A stretch of 64,000 nucleotides of DNA from Apiosordaria backusii (lineage: Eukaryota > Ascomycota > Sordariomycetes > Sordariales > Lasiosphaeriaceae): the NCBI GenBank assembly GCA_030549205.1, contig JAUKTV010000029.1, positions 1-64,000 on the forward strand, given 5' to 3'. Both the position numbers and the translations under genes were made by a program. Below the pieces are notes generated by a model, which saw only the letters and a list, made by a program, of their open reading frames with translations, ran no database searches and had not been told where the DNA came from. Below are positions 32,034 to 43,927 of this stretch, piece after piece. Position 1 is the stretch's first letter. Each line of letters begins with the position of its first letter.

Positions 32034-35000
32034 CTAGTATCGGTCGTTGCCCCAGCCATCTCCCCCATATCCACCGAATCCATAGCTTTCGTCTTCATTG
32101 CCATCATTGTCATCATCGCCATCATCATCATCATTATCGTCATCATTATCGTCATCGTCATCATCATCATCATCATCATCGTCATCGTCGTCATCGTCGT
32201 TATCATCATCATCATCATTACCATCGTCGTCATTCTCGTCTTGGTTCTCATCGTGATCATCACCATCACCAACATCTCCATCATCGTCCTCATCACTGTT
32301 GCCAGAATTACCATAGTACGAGGCAAGGGCTCCACCGACTAAAAGGCCAGCAGATGCTCCGGCAGCTAATCCGCCAACATTAGAGTTGCGGTTCCTGTTC
32401 CTCGAGGGCCGCTGCGTTGGGCTGGTATGTGAGTCGTTGGACTGTGGCAAATCATCCAGGTATCTGCCTGGCTGCCTAGATGCGCTGCCTTGAGGCTGGC
32501 CCCTTGTCTGTTGGCGCGAACTGTGTTGCTGGGGAGAGTATGGAGGAGTGCGTTGTTGGCGAGAGTAGGAAGGAGTGTTGCCCCTGTCATCTCGACCTGC
32601 AGGAGATTTGAGGTGCGCCTCCTGTGATCCGGACTGTTGCCTCAGGTCCCGTTGCTGAATGAAGGGGCTATGCTCCCGATTGCTTCTTCCATCTTTCGGG
32701 CTCGCAGCTTCTCCCTTGTTCCCGCCCCTATTGGCGCTCTTTGCCCTAGGACCGTCGTTTTCAGATTCGCTGAAGTCATCAGACTCATCCAAGCCATCAG
32801 AGTCGTCCGAGGCAGAAAGGTCAGAAGAAAAGTCAGTGTCTTCATCGCTTGGGCTATCGAAATCCTGATACTCGTTGACAACATCGTCCCCAAAGTCGCT
32901 GTTCATATCGTCATTTAACTTGTCGGTTGCCTCTGCTGCTGCAGCGGCTCTTTTCTTGAGGCCGCCTAGAATCCCCTTGATCGCATGGGCTGTGTCCGCA
33001 TTTTCGTGCATAGCGTCCAGAATCATCTTGAAATCCTTCTTCCGATTCATCTTGAGTGCCATCTCCAATGCCTTTTTATACGCAGCAGGCTTAAAACCCG
33101 ATTGTTTGAGCAACAGATCCAGAATCTCATAGCGCTCGTCATCGTCAACGTCATCCTCGCGGGCGACGGCTGCTGCCAGAGCGTTTGCGTATTTCTGGTT
33201 GGACCCATCAACTGTAGCCCTATGCTTATCGCTGAGAAGCAACTCAATCAGCTTGATTTCGCACTTCAAGGCCGCCACTTCAAGAACTGTGCCATGTTTC
33301 CCAGCGACGATATTGGGGTCAGCTCCGGCCTCGAGAAGCCATCGCGCATTTCGATTGCAACCGGAGAAAGCAGCCACATGCAAAGGTGTTCCACTTTTGC
33401 GTGTTTGTGACTTTTTTGGAGGCGTAACATCAAGTTTTGGTCCCCGTTTCAACAGAAGTCGGAGACAGCCATCGTCGTCTTGTGCAGCAGCTGCATGGAG
33501 CGCAGTATAGTGCTTCGACTTGCGTCCTTGGACACTGACATCGATATCCGGGCAAGAGTCAAGAATTACCCCCACGCACTCTGGTACTCCTGACGACGCT
33601 GCGGCCTGAATCACTGTGTCGTACGGACCAGCTCGGATCTTCGGGTCGGCACCCTTGCTAAGCAACAGCTTGCACGTCTCGATGTGGCCAGCAGCCGCGG
33701 CAGCATGTAAAGGACTGCCGTTGCTTTTGCCGCTAAGATTGACATCGGCGCCGTGTTCGAGAAGTATACGAACGCAGTTATCATCGCCATTTAATGCCGA
33801 CATGATGAGCGCCGTATCTTCGTCCACGTCCTTCTGGTCCACCTTGGCGCCATACTGGATCATGAGCTTGAGAGAGGCGGCTGGCAGGTGTGCAGCGGCT
33901 TCGACGAAAGGTGAATCTTCTTCAGAACCATTAGAGCCATTGGGATCTGCTCTTGCTTCAAGCAGTAATTCGACAATCTCGGGGTACCCTTGGTTGGCTG
34001 CCGCCAACAGCGGGCTCTTGAACTCTCCAGCACCCTTGTTAGGATCTGCCCCAGCTTTGAGGAGCATTTTCACTAGATCGCTATTTCCCGCAACACAAGC
34101 CGCTTGGAGAGCTGTGCCTTCGGTCATGTTCGGGCTGGTGCTGAATGCGTTGGGGTCGGCGCCTTTCTCGAGTAGCAATGCCACGATGTCCTTGTATCCG
34201 TTCAACGCTGCAATCTGGAGGGGGTAGCCTTCTGGTGCGTCAATACTGGCCCCGTAGCTGAGTAGGAGGTTGAAAATGGACAATGTTCCGTCATAGGCTG
34301 ATGCTGTCAGAGCATTGCCGTACTCGTCGCCCACGGCACGATCAGGGGTGGCCTTGCACCACTGCAAGAGGTAGCTAACCACATCTTCCATCTCAGCGTC
34401 GGTGGCTTTGTAAAGAGCATCATTCTTGGCTTGCTCCGAAATTAAACCTTGACGGCCATATCTCCAAAGCATCTCGACGATGCGGTCATAACCGCGGGAA
34501 GCAGCCGTCACAAAGGCTTCATCGCAGCACAGCTGAGCCGTGTCACAGAGAATCATATCAACAACGTCGGTAAATCCACCTGCTGACGCATGCTCTAATG
34601 CGGCTTGTCGCGATTCGAGAGCAATGTCAATGTTGAGTAGGCTTTCGACGATAGCCAGGTTCCCAACCGATGCGGCGGATCCAAGAGCGCTCGTATATGT
34701 GGGTGAGCCAAGGTTCTTTTCTGCCGTGCTTCGAATGAGACTCTCTGCAATGTCGTCGTATCCGCAGAGAATTGCCTGGGACAACGGGGGCTCGCAACCG
34801 GGTGCTGCTAAAGTTGGGTCTGCTCCATACTGTAGCAGTAACTTTGCCGCGTCTGGCTCACGAAAGCTCAGAGCCACAACCAGTGGAGTTCCCTCATCTC
34901 TGTCTATGGCGTTGAGGTTTGCGGTTTTCCCATCAAATCCTTGCAGGAGCAGTTTGATGATCTCGATTCGCCCATAGCATGCGGCGCAGTGTAGAGGGGT

Positions 35001-38000
35001 CCAAGATTCATCCTCACAGCCATGGTTTATATCGGCACCGTGCGCGAGCAGCCTTCGACAGACATCAATATGACCTTCTTGTGCAGCCAAGTGAAGAGGC
35101 TGGTCGCCATCAGAATCCGATGTGTGGATCTCATCCTCGTGGCCAGACGCGAGAAGGGAATCCACCAACGGCAACAATCCAAAAAAGGCAGCAACATGGA
35201 GGGCGGTCGTGACTTTCATATCGTCGTCTCCCTCGTCACTGTCAGTGCCCGCATCCGCTTCTTCTGAGTCATCGCTGCCATCGGTCGAGCCGTCTGAGCT
35301 ACTATCTGTATCCTCTTCGTCATCTTCCATTTCCTCTGCCCGAAGAAAACTGCCCCACCATTTCTTGCGAGCGATGGAGTTGAGCGACCAGAATCCATGT
35401 TTGATGTCAAGTGTGTCCACAAAATCCGGGGTGGCCTCCTTGCCATGACGAAGCCAGTACTTCAGAGGATAGTCCAGCGCGGTAAGATCCTGGCTGTCGT
35501 CTAGCTCCCTGCCATGGTACTGCAGGAATAGTCTGTCAATCTCCGCTTCATCCTGATCCTTCCCGTCGGATTCCTCTGTTTCAAGGTCGAATTCATTCAC
35601 ATCCGCAACGCCCAAGCAGTTGAGAATGTAAGAAAAGCATCGCAGGCCGATGATCCCATGTTGCCACTTGACTTCGGTTTTGTCCTCGTCATAGGTGAAA
35701 CCAATTCCTTCGCTGAGGTCGGGGGTGAGAAGAGCCTCTTTGGCCAGGTCGTGGATAAATTTGACCTTGGTTAGCCTCCTGTACTCGTGACCCCCACTAT
35801 CTTCCTCGACCTCTTCGAACCCCACAAGAGGCCCACAACCCTTCACGAGGTCCAAGATCTTCTCATCGGCATCATCTTCGTTCAGATTGACATCCAGTTC
35901 AGCCATGACAGCAAGCTCCCTTAAGCTTGGATCTTCATAGGCTATGACCAAGGTTCGGAGGATCTCCTTGACAAGCTGGATCTCCTCAATTGGTTTGTCA
36001 GGATCTGTGAGCACCTGCGTTGCTGTTAGTTCAATTTCAAGAGACTGGATCGCGCCCATTCATACCTTTTTCCAAGTTCGAATGATGAGGGCCTCGGGGT
36101 CCCTGGGTAGTAGCTCGAGTTGTTGCCTTACATTGACAAAGATTGCGGGAAGACGAGCAAGAAGTTTGCAAACCACCTCGACCCAGAGCTTGTTATTTTC
36201 GGCTCGCTTGATGATGCAGCTGAAGACGAAATATTGTAGGGACAGACTGTAGCTTTGCTTGGACGCCACAATTTTCACCTCGTCTTTGGTGTAAGTGCGA
36301 ACATCATGATGCAGCGCCTCGGCCATGGACGGGTCGGACAGGTCGATCTTTAACGTGCCTATGCGTCGGTCCTCGTTTAAAATGCGCGCAATGTAGTCAC
36401 GGGGCCGGCTCAGGAATAACCACCTCACTTTATCCCGGACCGGGTCGGCAGCAGTTGGGTCTGTTTGCAAGATGTTGTTGATGAGGCTCAGGAAAGTTGT
36501 CGTGTTGGGGTCGTCTTGGGACAAGTAGTGGACGTTGTTGATAACGAAATATACTTCTTCAACAGACGGATCACGAACCATCTCTGTGAGGCCTTTCCAC
36601 AGAGAGTCTAAGCTGAACTGTCCTTCTGCTTGCGAGCCTCCTTTCGACTTGGCGTTGTCTTGAGCGGCGAAGATCTTGACATACTGAGCCAAGAAGCGGT
36701 TTTGCAAAATCAATTGCCACAGGAGGCACTTGATGAGATTCTCGGCGCTGCTGCGATCCGGAGTCTGATTACAAAAAAAGTAGGCGACGACGACGTCTGG
36801 CGATCCATGCGATTGCTTCCGGGATTCACGCTCCTTGAGCGCCTCAATGACCTCGGCCGCGGCTTTGGACTTCCCGAGGCCGTTATCACCAGCCACCCAC
36901 AAGCTAGGATGAGCCGGGGCCCTGTCTCTGACAGATGACTTTGCCCATAGCTGATAGCTAGAATTCTCCAGAATCCAGCTGGAATCGCCGCTAGATTGCT
37001 TTACCGTGATGAAATTGTTGTGAAATTGTACTACATTGAGCGTGTAGGAAAGCTGCGTAAATGTGTGATCATCGACGATTGACAGCTTCGATGCTCTGAG
37101 CCGCTCCCTAACAATACGGCGGGCACCGTTGACAATGGTCTTGAGTTGGTGGCGGACTAGTTCGTATTTGCCGTCTTTTGCATTGTCGAAGCGGTTGAGC
37201 TGGCGGTGGTCACAATTGAGCGGCTGGTTGGACGCGGCGCAGTCCAATGTGGCGGATCTCTCATCGACGACGAGCTCGCTTGGTGCGAAATTGAGCAGAC
37301 TGTTCTTGAACTTTTCTTTGGCAAAATTAGTAGGTTTTTGCTCAAAGAAGCAGGCGACGTGTGCCTTGGGTGGACCGGCAACCAGGTTTGCAAAGTCACG
37401 GCGTAACTCGTTGAGTGTGTCTCGTTCCGGGTCGACGAACTGCAGCATTTGTGACCCCTTAGCATAGCCGACCTTTTCGAGAACGTGCGCCAGCATCAGA
37501 GCCGCAGCGTGCACTTTGCTTCCTCCGAAAGGGGTCCCAAAGAAGATTCCGCCTGCAAAGCACTCAAAGATGCGCATGAGGTCAACTTTTCCCGACTGGC
37601 TGGCGGCGAAGGTCAGGGCTCTAGCCACAACAAGCCCACCCATGCTGTGAGCGAGAAAGACCAGTGGCCGTGTGACTTCTTCTTCCCTCTTTCGATTTTC
37701 GGCAAGGCTGTCGAGTAGCTGTCTGGCAACATAGAGAACGGTTTGCTGTTTTGCATCGGCTCCTAGCCAGCGGGAGTCGTACTCATAGAGCAGAACTCGG
37801 GCACCGGGAATGATAGACCGGATGCCTTCCTTCTTATCGCTCAGCCAGTTGAATCCGCTTGCTGTCTCTGACCCGAAGCTTTTGATCGGGTTGCTGCCCA
37901 GGCCAGGAACGGCGACGATGCTGCATGATTTGTCAGTCTCAGGTTGACAGCTAGTGAATAGGGAAGGCGCACTCGATGTTGAAGGTCCCGACATTCTTTT

Positions 38001-38055
38001 TATAATCGGCCTCTTCGGGAGCGACATGCTTCAGTCCTTGATGGGCCGTTGACAT
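32034..38055 (-). CDS. NLR-like protein: alpha/beta hydrolase - P-loop NTPase - ankyrin repeats, 1972 aa
   Basis: Three exons (37973-38055, 36066-37920, 32034-36014) join in phase over introns of 52 and 51 bp. The first splice restores FNIDIVAVPGLG, the expected start of the hydrolase domain, so the ATG at 38055 is preferred to a later one. Domains: an alpha/beta hydrolase (SesB/PGAP1-like) with nucleophile elbow AHSMGG (Ser about 120); a P-loop GDNGLGKS (about 372-379) and Walker-B-like VYFVINNVHYL, where Asn replaces the usual Asp; a long linker; about twenty ankyrin repeats (about 915-1650); a disordered Gln/Ser-rich part; a Gly/Ala-rich hydrophobic stretch GGLAAGASAGLLVGGALASYYG; and a poly-Asp tail. 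This is the layout of fungal NOD-like receptors thought to act in non-self recognition. All of its nearly 6 kb of coding sequence is intact. Effector activity and ligand are unknown. Confidence 0.88.
32090..32300 (+). repeat. ATC/GAT trinucleotide-rich microsatellite
   Basis: An imperfect ATC repeat (GAT/GAC on the coding strand) encodes the acidic tail of the NLR-like protein. It produces long spurious frames in other phases on both strands. Confidence 0.8.
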
Positions 38056-39045
38056 CTTGCCGTGTATACAAGATCTTGTTCAAACGAGCACTCTATCTGG
38101 TGTACGGCTCACTCTTCGCCCTTTGGCAAAGTGTAATGAGGTGGTGATATGGTTCGGGCTTATTCGAGACTCAGATATCGCGCGAACTAGGCGAAGATCG
38201 AATATCTATATCTACCGTCGGAAAGATCAGAGATACATATGTAAGAACACATAAAAGGCAAAGATGAGAACGGAAGCACATTTTCACATACCTATGATAA
38301 GACTGTTCATGATACGGCACAGTCCACTCAAAACCTTAGATTACCAATGCATCTGTCGCGGTACGTGAAGCTGAAAGCGTTCATGTCCAAAATAGCAACA
38401 TGGCGCTTCGCAACTTCCCATGTGTTTCTAACTGAAACAGATAGGAAGGAAAAATGGCTATCGGAACCAATAGGAGCAAGCAATGCCAACTCTGAATGCA
38501 GCCTGTCTGCACAACAATAGAAGAAATCACCCGACGAGAACCTCAATGGGCAAGCAGCATGGCGAGGCTCGACACTTGTGATGAGAGGCCTACAGGATCG
38601 TCGCCCTTATACCACAGAATAGGAAATACGGTGACAATAATAAGGCGTCCAGATGTAAAGTGCGGTATCATTGCAGAAGAGCAAGCTGGCGATCTAGGCA
38701 AAATCTTTGACAAGTGATGTAGCGCGGCATGCGGGACATCAACCAACCGCAACGGCGCCCGCACCACATGTCATTGAACCAGCCTACACACCGAGTGCGA
38801 AATGGAAGGTGGGATGGGCTCTGAGCGTCGCCGTCGTGACACAACAGATCGTATAAACGGTGATGAAGAGGACTCCGCAGCGATATCTTTCGCCAGCCAA
38901 TATCATTCATCTGCCAAGGCCACCCCACTATCATCAGCTCCCACCTGAAGCTGTGGTTTGCTAGACCAACGCAGCCAAGCACTCCAATATTGTGCCACAG
39001 AGAACATAGAGTATCGAATGGATTTCATCGTTTCAACGGGAATTG
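38056..39045. other. Intergenic, no gene seen
   Basis: This contains the promoter of the NLR-like gene on its left. Several overlapping short frames (up to 104 codons) on both strands show no domain, signal peptide or intron logic. Confidence 0.4.
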
Positions 39046-39134
39046 AGCCCGACGTGGGGGTCGAACCCCACAACCTTGAGATGTGGGAGGACCTCCTTAA
39101 GAGTCTCACGCTCTACCGATTGAGCTAGCCGGGC
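39046..39134 (-). tRNA. tRNA-Lys (anticodon CTT), intron-containing
   Basis: The 89-nt minus-strand gene starts GCCCGGC with A box TAGCTCAATCGG. The anticodon stem GAGAC/TCTC frames loop TCTTAA with CTT, followed by a short ~15-nt intron. The T arm is GTGGGGTTCGACCCCCAC. The acceptor pairs GCCCGGC with GTCGGGC. Confidence 0.92.
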
Positions 39135-39480
39135 GTGGCTATACCCATTGTTGATGCTTGCTGTGTGTTGCTCTGGAGTTATGAGGCAATTTGTGGGTGT
39201 GGAGGCGGGAGGTTGGGGTGCGGCTGCTTGTGTGGTGACTGACTCGAACTGATGGCAAAAGGTTCAGGGGTAGTCTTGCCTGAAAGCTTAGCTTAGTAAA
39301 AATGCGTAATCATTACCGCCAGAAAGCTGTCGACATCAGAGACAGTGTGACCAGCCACCCGTAGTCTTCGGGTCTTGCGAGAAGTATCAGCATTCCCAGT
39401 TGGTACAACCTACCTCCGATGACATGCTGCTCACCGAGGCTGGGCCTGGCTCCTAGGATTGAACTTGATGTCGCAGTTGT

Positions 39481-40364
39481 TCAGCGGCCTCTTCCTTGGA
39501 CAGTGTTGTGCACGGTGACTGTTCGACTCAGCTTGTCGGAAACTGACACAGCGGCCAGAATCAGACGGAACAGTTCTGGGACACATCCAAAAAGTGTTCC
39601 ATGTATGGGTGCGCTGGTCTCGTCCATCGTCTTAAACACAGTTTCTGTTTTCTGAAGAATCGAAGGGTCCGGGCCGTCCACGACGGACGACGATGCAGAG
39701 GACAATAGATAGGCATAGAATTCGGCGACGAAGGCGAGAATCTTGGCGTCTGCGGCGAAGGTCGGGTAAATGCCTTTGATGATACCAGAGACAGTATGTC
39801 GAGGTTTAAGATGATAGAGCGCACTGCCGCTCTCGTCTCCTTTAATAACCTGTCCAGTAGTTAGAAGGGCAGCGAGCCAAGGTAATGTAATAGGGAAACT
39901 GACCTCGATAAAACAAAATACAAGCATTGTCACAAGGATCTCTAAAGCCAACTTGGTCCCTCGCGAAGAGGACGTTGTAAGTCCATGCTTCAGGCCTCTG
40001 AGCCCTAAGGCATAGTGTTCGTAAGCCGTGGCTGCGTATGGCGATGCATTGTTGTTTTCCAAAGTGTATTCCGCAGATGAGGGAATTCCGCTCAAATGCC
40101 AAGCTGACTGGCTTCCGCTCATCGCACTGTTTCTTTCGTCGGTGACAAGCGAGGCATCCGGTACATTTTCAGAGTCGAGAAGGCTTGGGCTGTGGTTGAG
40201 AGGAATGAAAAGGTGCCACAAGATGGGTTGCGAAGTTGGTGCAGGAAGGACAGAGGGCAGAAGATGATGATTGGAATTGCGATTATCTAATTGGACTGAT
40301 GCTGACGACAAGAGGAGGGAATTGGCCAATAAGAAATGCCAATTGGCCTGAGATGTGGGGCATT
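39481..40364 (-). CDS. Fungal transcription-factor-like protein, incomplete
   Basis: Two blocks, 39904 to about 40364 and 39481-39849, join across a 54-bp intron (GTCAGT donor, CTAAC branch, GACAG acceptor), giving FCFIEVIKGDESGS. The part YEHYALGLRGLKHGL..SRGTKLALEILVTMLVFCFIE resembles the regulatory domain of Zn2Cys6 factors of the Fungal_trans_2 type. No Zn2Cys6 domain is found upstream, where a TAA in frame near 40370 is followed by no ATG, and the C-terminus is shorter than usual. So this is either a gene with an unseen first exon or a truncated relic. A weakly similar stretch on minus at about 39310-39400 (LYQLGMLILLARP) might be the lost C-terminus. Confidence 0.45.
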
Positions 40365-40369
40365 ATCAG

Positions 40370-41019
40370 GCTGCCTTTCCTCTGTGCCTTCCCTTGAAAG
40401 AATTCAACAAACAACTCCTGACAATTCTAAACTTTTCTATGCCTAACATTTTCGCTTTTGTATAATATCACTTCGATAATCCAGAAATTCTGGTTTACGA
40501 TCACCACCTTTAACCTTACTAACCTCTATCCACCTTGGTCGACTTGACTTATACCCGGCCATGGCCGAGATCTGGATGAAGATGGTAATGTTGCCCGAAT
40601 AGGCGACCAGAGGCTTTAGCCGGATCTCACTGGTTCGAAAGCGGCAAAATGGGTGGTGCGAATAGGAAGGTAACAGGCTCTCAGTAAGCATCTTGGCCAC
40701 TATCCACTCGCGACACGAACTGACCTGCAGGCACACGCCATCCCAGGTAGCATTCTCTTACCAAGTCAGTAAGGCGTACCGTTAGCCTCTCAGCACAACC
40801 CAAACAGTGACAAATGTGACGTCGTATACAAGAGACTTCAGCAAGGCTGCACTCGTATCGAAGACAACATGCCTCACGATCATGAGAGGTTTTCTCGCCG
40901 ACTCTGGCATATAAAAGGTGAAAGCACGTCTTGCAAAAGTTCCATCCACCACTATTAGAGATCAGACAGGCATCATCTCATCTGCAAGCCGATCAGACAA
41001 CACGCCGACGACCGTGAAA
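40370..41019. other. Intergenic with TATA box for the next gene
   Basis: A minus-strand frame at 40443-40736 lacks any domain and was not called. The right end is the promoter of the secreted protein gene. Confidence 0.4.
40909..40917 (+). promoter_or_regulatory. TATA box of the secreted-protein gene
   Basis: CATATAAAAGG lies about 105 bp before the ATG at 41020, a strong TATA match at a usual distance for a highly expressed or inducible fungal gene. Confidence 0.55.
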
Positions 41020-41775
41020 ATGCACTCCTTCCTTCTTCTCTCCGGCCTTCTGGGCCTCGCCTCAGCCGCTCCCGCCATCACTACCAGGCAATCGACCCCC
41101 CAAGATCCCGGCTCCATCCCTCGCCATTCCGGCTCTCGTGGCTTCCGCCTCCGTGTCAATGTCACGGACCCCTCTTCCGATCTTAATCCCCCAGTGCACA
41201 ACCTCTTCCTCTCCACCGCCCACATCGGCCCCGCCCAAAACCGCGCCATCGTCAGCTCCTCCGGCCCCATCTTCTACCAAAACGGCAGCTACGCCGACAT
41301 CGCCAACTATCGCGCAGGCATCCTGACCGACGCTGGCTCTGCCGAATCGCCCTTCCCTGAAGCCCTCCAGTACCAGCCAGGTAGTGACGAAACCAAGGGC
41401 AGCGAGCTTTTCATCAGTGCTGGCACCCCTGGAGCGGGCACAGCAATCAGCAAGCTGACCTCCCCATATTCCACGTTGAGGATTTTGGAGGATGCCCCGG
41501 TCGTGAGCTCGTTTATCGTTTGCGGGAATGAAACTATTCCTTACTATGGGGAGAGCAGGAAGTTTGAGGTGGTGAATTGGTTGGTGGCGACGAGGGATGC
41601 GACGGGGACGCATATCAGGGTGCCGGAGGGGTGTGTTGCTGTTACTTTGGTACCCGAGTGCGCGTATGAGTTTGGGGAGTTGCCCGAGGGGGCGGCGTAC
41701 GATAGGACGTTTGCGAATGATGTGCGGTGTTATGAGAGTGTGGGGGCTATTGATTGGAGTCAGTATCCTTATTGA
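41020..41775 (+). CDS. Secreted fungal protein, 251 aa (DUF7907-like)
   Basis: The ATG at 41020 (GAAAATGC) opens a clear signal peptide, MHSFLLLSGLLGLASAAPA, with a likely dibasic-free processing site near TTR. The mature part starts after a short linker and contains FRLRVNVTDPSSDLNPPVHNLFLSTAHIGPAQN and a repeated GSYADI / NYRAGILTDAG region. Four cysteines sit in the last third. It resembles a family of small secreted ascomycete proteins that I recall as DUF7907; the role is unknown. Single exon. An upstream extension of the frame to 40918 would bury the signal peptide and is unlikely. Codon use is strongly C/G-ending early and looser late. Confidence 0.75.
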   Translation: MHSFLLLSGLLGLASAAPAITTRQSTPQDPGSIPRHSGSRGFRLRVNVTDPSSDLNPPVHNLFLSTAHIGPAQNRAIVSSSGPIFYQNGSYADIANYRAGILTDAGSAESPFPEALQYQPGSDETKGSELFISAGTPGAGTAISKLTSPYSTLRILEDAPVVSSFIVCGNETIPYYGESRKFEVVNWLVATRDATGTHIRVPEGCVAVTLVPECAYEFGELPEGAAYDRTFANDVRCYESVGAIDWSQYPY

Positions 41776-42507
41776 GTTGGGGTGATGGGAAATTTTGAGA
41801 TTGGGATGGGAGTGGTGGGATAAGATGGGATACTTTGTGGAAAAGGTCTGGGGAGTTGTGGCGGAAGTAATAATTTGTGATAATTGACTTTGCTTTTTTT
41901 CTGTTACGTTGTTCCTGTTTATGGTTGTGTTGTGGTTTTTTTGTTTTGCACTTGTCGCTTTCGTTATTGGCTTGTTTTTTTTGTCGTGACGACGTCGTTG
42001 GGAGTTCAAGCTGGGAGGGCGGCGAGGGTGTGGTCGTGATGGCATCAGAGGACGGAAGATTGACAGAAGTGGTGTTGGTTGCCATGGGATACGAGGATGA
42101 TCAACAGTCATGGCAATTCGAAACACCAAGCTATGGATGGGAAAGATCAAATCAGTGGTTAGACCTAGGGTTCGAACTGAGGGCCTCGGTCGTGATGGCA
42201 CCCTGGGGACGGGAAGGGTGGCAGGAATTGTGGGCATGATGGGACATGGCAACGCAGAACCGGACACAAGCTACGAGAGCTTGCAAACACCGAATTTATG
42301 GATGAACGTTATTCAGAAAAGAAGTTGGTCGACCCCACGATTCGAACCCCCGACTTCTACATCGATGGGTATGGTCGTGATGGCGTCATGCAGATTGGGA
42401 GGGTGGCAAGAATGGTCGTGATGAAATTTAACACCACAAATACAGGCAAGAGTTGCAGCAAATTGAGGTCACCAAGCGTTGACTGGAAAAAAAGTCAAAA
42501 AGGAAGA

Positions 42508-42666
42508 TGCCATCGTCTAGGACTCGAACCCAGACCCTCAGACCTCAGCGGGCGGTACTGGCATAGAATGCACCACTTGGAGCACTCACCGACCCCCAAC
42601 CTACCAGTACCTCAAGAGGAAAGAAACCACCTTGGAATGAGATGCTGACCGCTACACCACCCGGCC
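42508..42666 (-). pseudogene. tRNA-like relic with a long insert
   Basis: On minus it starts GGCCGGGTG with an A box GGTGTAGCGGTCAGC and, about 110 nt later, a T arm CTGGGTTCGAGTCCTAG. A run TTTTT follows. The acceptor strands do not pair and the insert between the anticodon half-stems (TCTCA and TGAGG) is about 90 nt. This is not a functional tRNA by my reading, though both pol III promoter boxes are present. Confidence 0.4.
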
Positions 42667-42825
42667 ATCTTCTTGGTCACTTGATATTTGCTGAAGCGGA
42701 ACCCAGCGCTAAACCGGTCGGGCGACGAAGAGTGGCAGATGGATAAGTGGGGCTTCTTGATGGTGACGATGGAGGAAGGAACGGCTGGCAAAAGGTTGGA
42801 CTAGTCTAAGACTCTAATGACATGT

Positions 42826-42920
42826 CGAACTGCCCAGGGTGCGGACCTGGGGTCTCAGAACAGAACAGTTGCAGCGGGCATGGCTGGACGGCTGAGACGC
42901 TACCACTACACCACAAGGTC
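42826..42920 (-). pseudogene. tRNA-Gln-like relic
   Basis: On minus it begins GACCTTGTGGTGTAGTGGTAGC, a good match to a tRNA 5' half. An anticodon stem TCTCA/TGAGA encloses an enlarged loop, and CCAGG TCCGCAC CCTGG looks like a mutated T arm. The 3' acceptor GCAGTTC pairs poorly with GACCTTG. Called a pseudogene; the amino acid is a guess. Confidence 0.35.
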
Positions 42921-43837
42921 ACATTCAAGTTACCTATTTGCTACGGAAATCTTGGCCCTGATGGGTGGCCAGAGGAAGTCGGTTGTGGTTAACGCGCCAA
43001 TGGTTGCTATGAAATCTGGTTTAGGTTTGGGGCACATGGTGTTGGTGTTGGTGATGCTGGTGATCCCATGACGGTCCCCAATGTTCGTGGTGAGACACCT
43101 ATTCTACTTCGATGTATTTCGTGGTTAGGAAGGCATCGTTGATGCCGCTGAAGTCCCTAACGATTACAATCTACGACTGCCTTGCCAAGCACTTCCCGGC
43201 CTGTGCAGGCAAGACATCTTGAGATATCTCACAGCATGTCAAGAAACGGTCTGGAGGATCACCTAACTCCATTTTGGTTATGCATGGTATGCCCTGGTGC
43301 ATCATGCCCAGATATTTGGGTGGACATATTGCCGGCATGGAGGGCATGATGGTCATCTCGTTTTGAAGCTTTGCACGAATCCGTGCAAATTGCCAACAAG
43401 CCCCTGAGACTTTGCTTAACAAAGACACAAAACAACTAGGATCACTCCCAATCTTGATGCTGATTTGAAAGGAGCTTTCTTGGGTTGAATCCCCTCATGC
43501 CGTTCCCAAATTGGCCCAAGTCCAGACCTCCAACTCAGCCAGGAGCACGTCCCACTCTCAGTCTCTGCCCAAGCTCCCTCAGCCCATCTCCAACCTCGCC
43601 AGCAGCACCCTCACTGACGTCACCACCACCATCTCAGCTCTCGCTCCTTCCCCACGCTCCCCAGTCCCATATAACGGCCGTGCTCCGCGATGTATTTCGA
43701 CAAGGGGTGGTTCCGGTGGTGTAATCAGCATTAACGCAGCAGTTGAGTCTCTACTCTTGCTTCGTTATCGCTAGAGCTCATCATTTCGAATCACATTATT
43801 ATCCCAAAAAAAAAAACCAAAAACAGCGCAAATTCTT

Positions 43838-43927
43838 GGCTCCCGTTCTTGGCTTCACATGGCTTTCTTGAACGTAGAGACTCCTGCTGCGTTGGTCCCG
43901 GTTCAAGTCCGGGCCGGGCCGCCCCTT
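43838..43927 (+). pseudogene. tRNA-like 3' half (B box) relic
   Basis: A perfect T arm CCCGG TTCAAGT CCGGG at about 43900-43916 is followed by CCGGGCCG and then CTTGTCTTTT. Upstream GGCTCCC could be the 5' acceptor, but no D or anticodon arm forms. Confidence 0.3.

Noticed and set aside
32090..32300. CRISPR-like regular repeats
   Set aside because: Pure trinucleotide microsatellite without spacers, inside a eukaryotic gene.
32009..32342. Met/Thr- and Ile-rich frames on both strands
   Set aside because: Products of the GAT/ATC microsatellite read in wrong frames.
40962..42267. 102- and 401-codon minus-strand frames
   Set aside because: Antisense to the secreted protein gene, with Pro/Arg composition typical of shadows.
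42320..42400. tRNA on minus strand
   Set aside because: A GGTTCGAATC box is present but neither T stem nor acceptor pairs, and no A box is found upstream.
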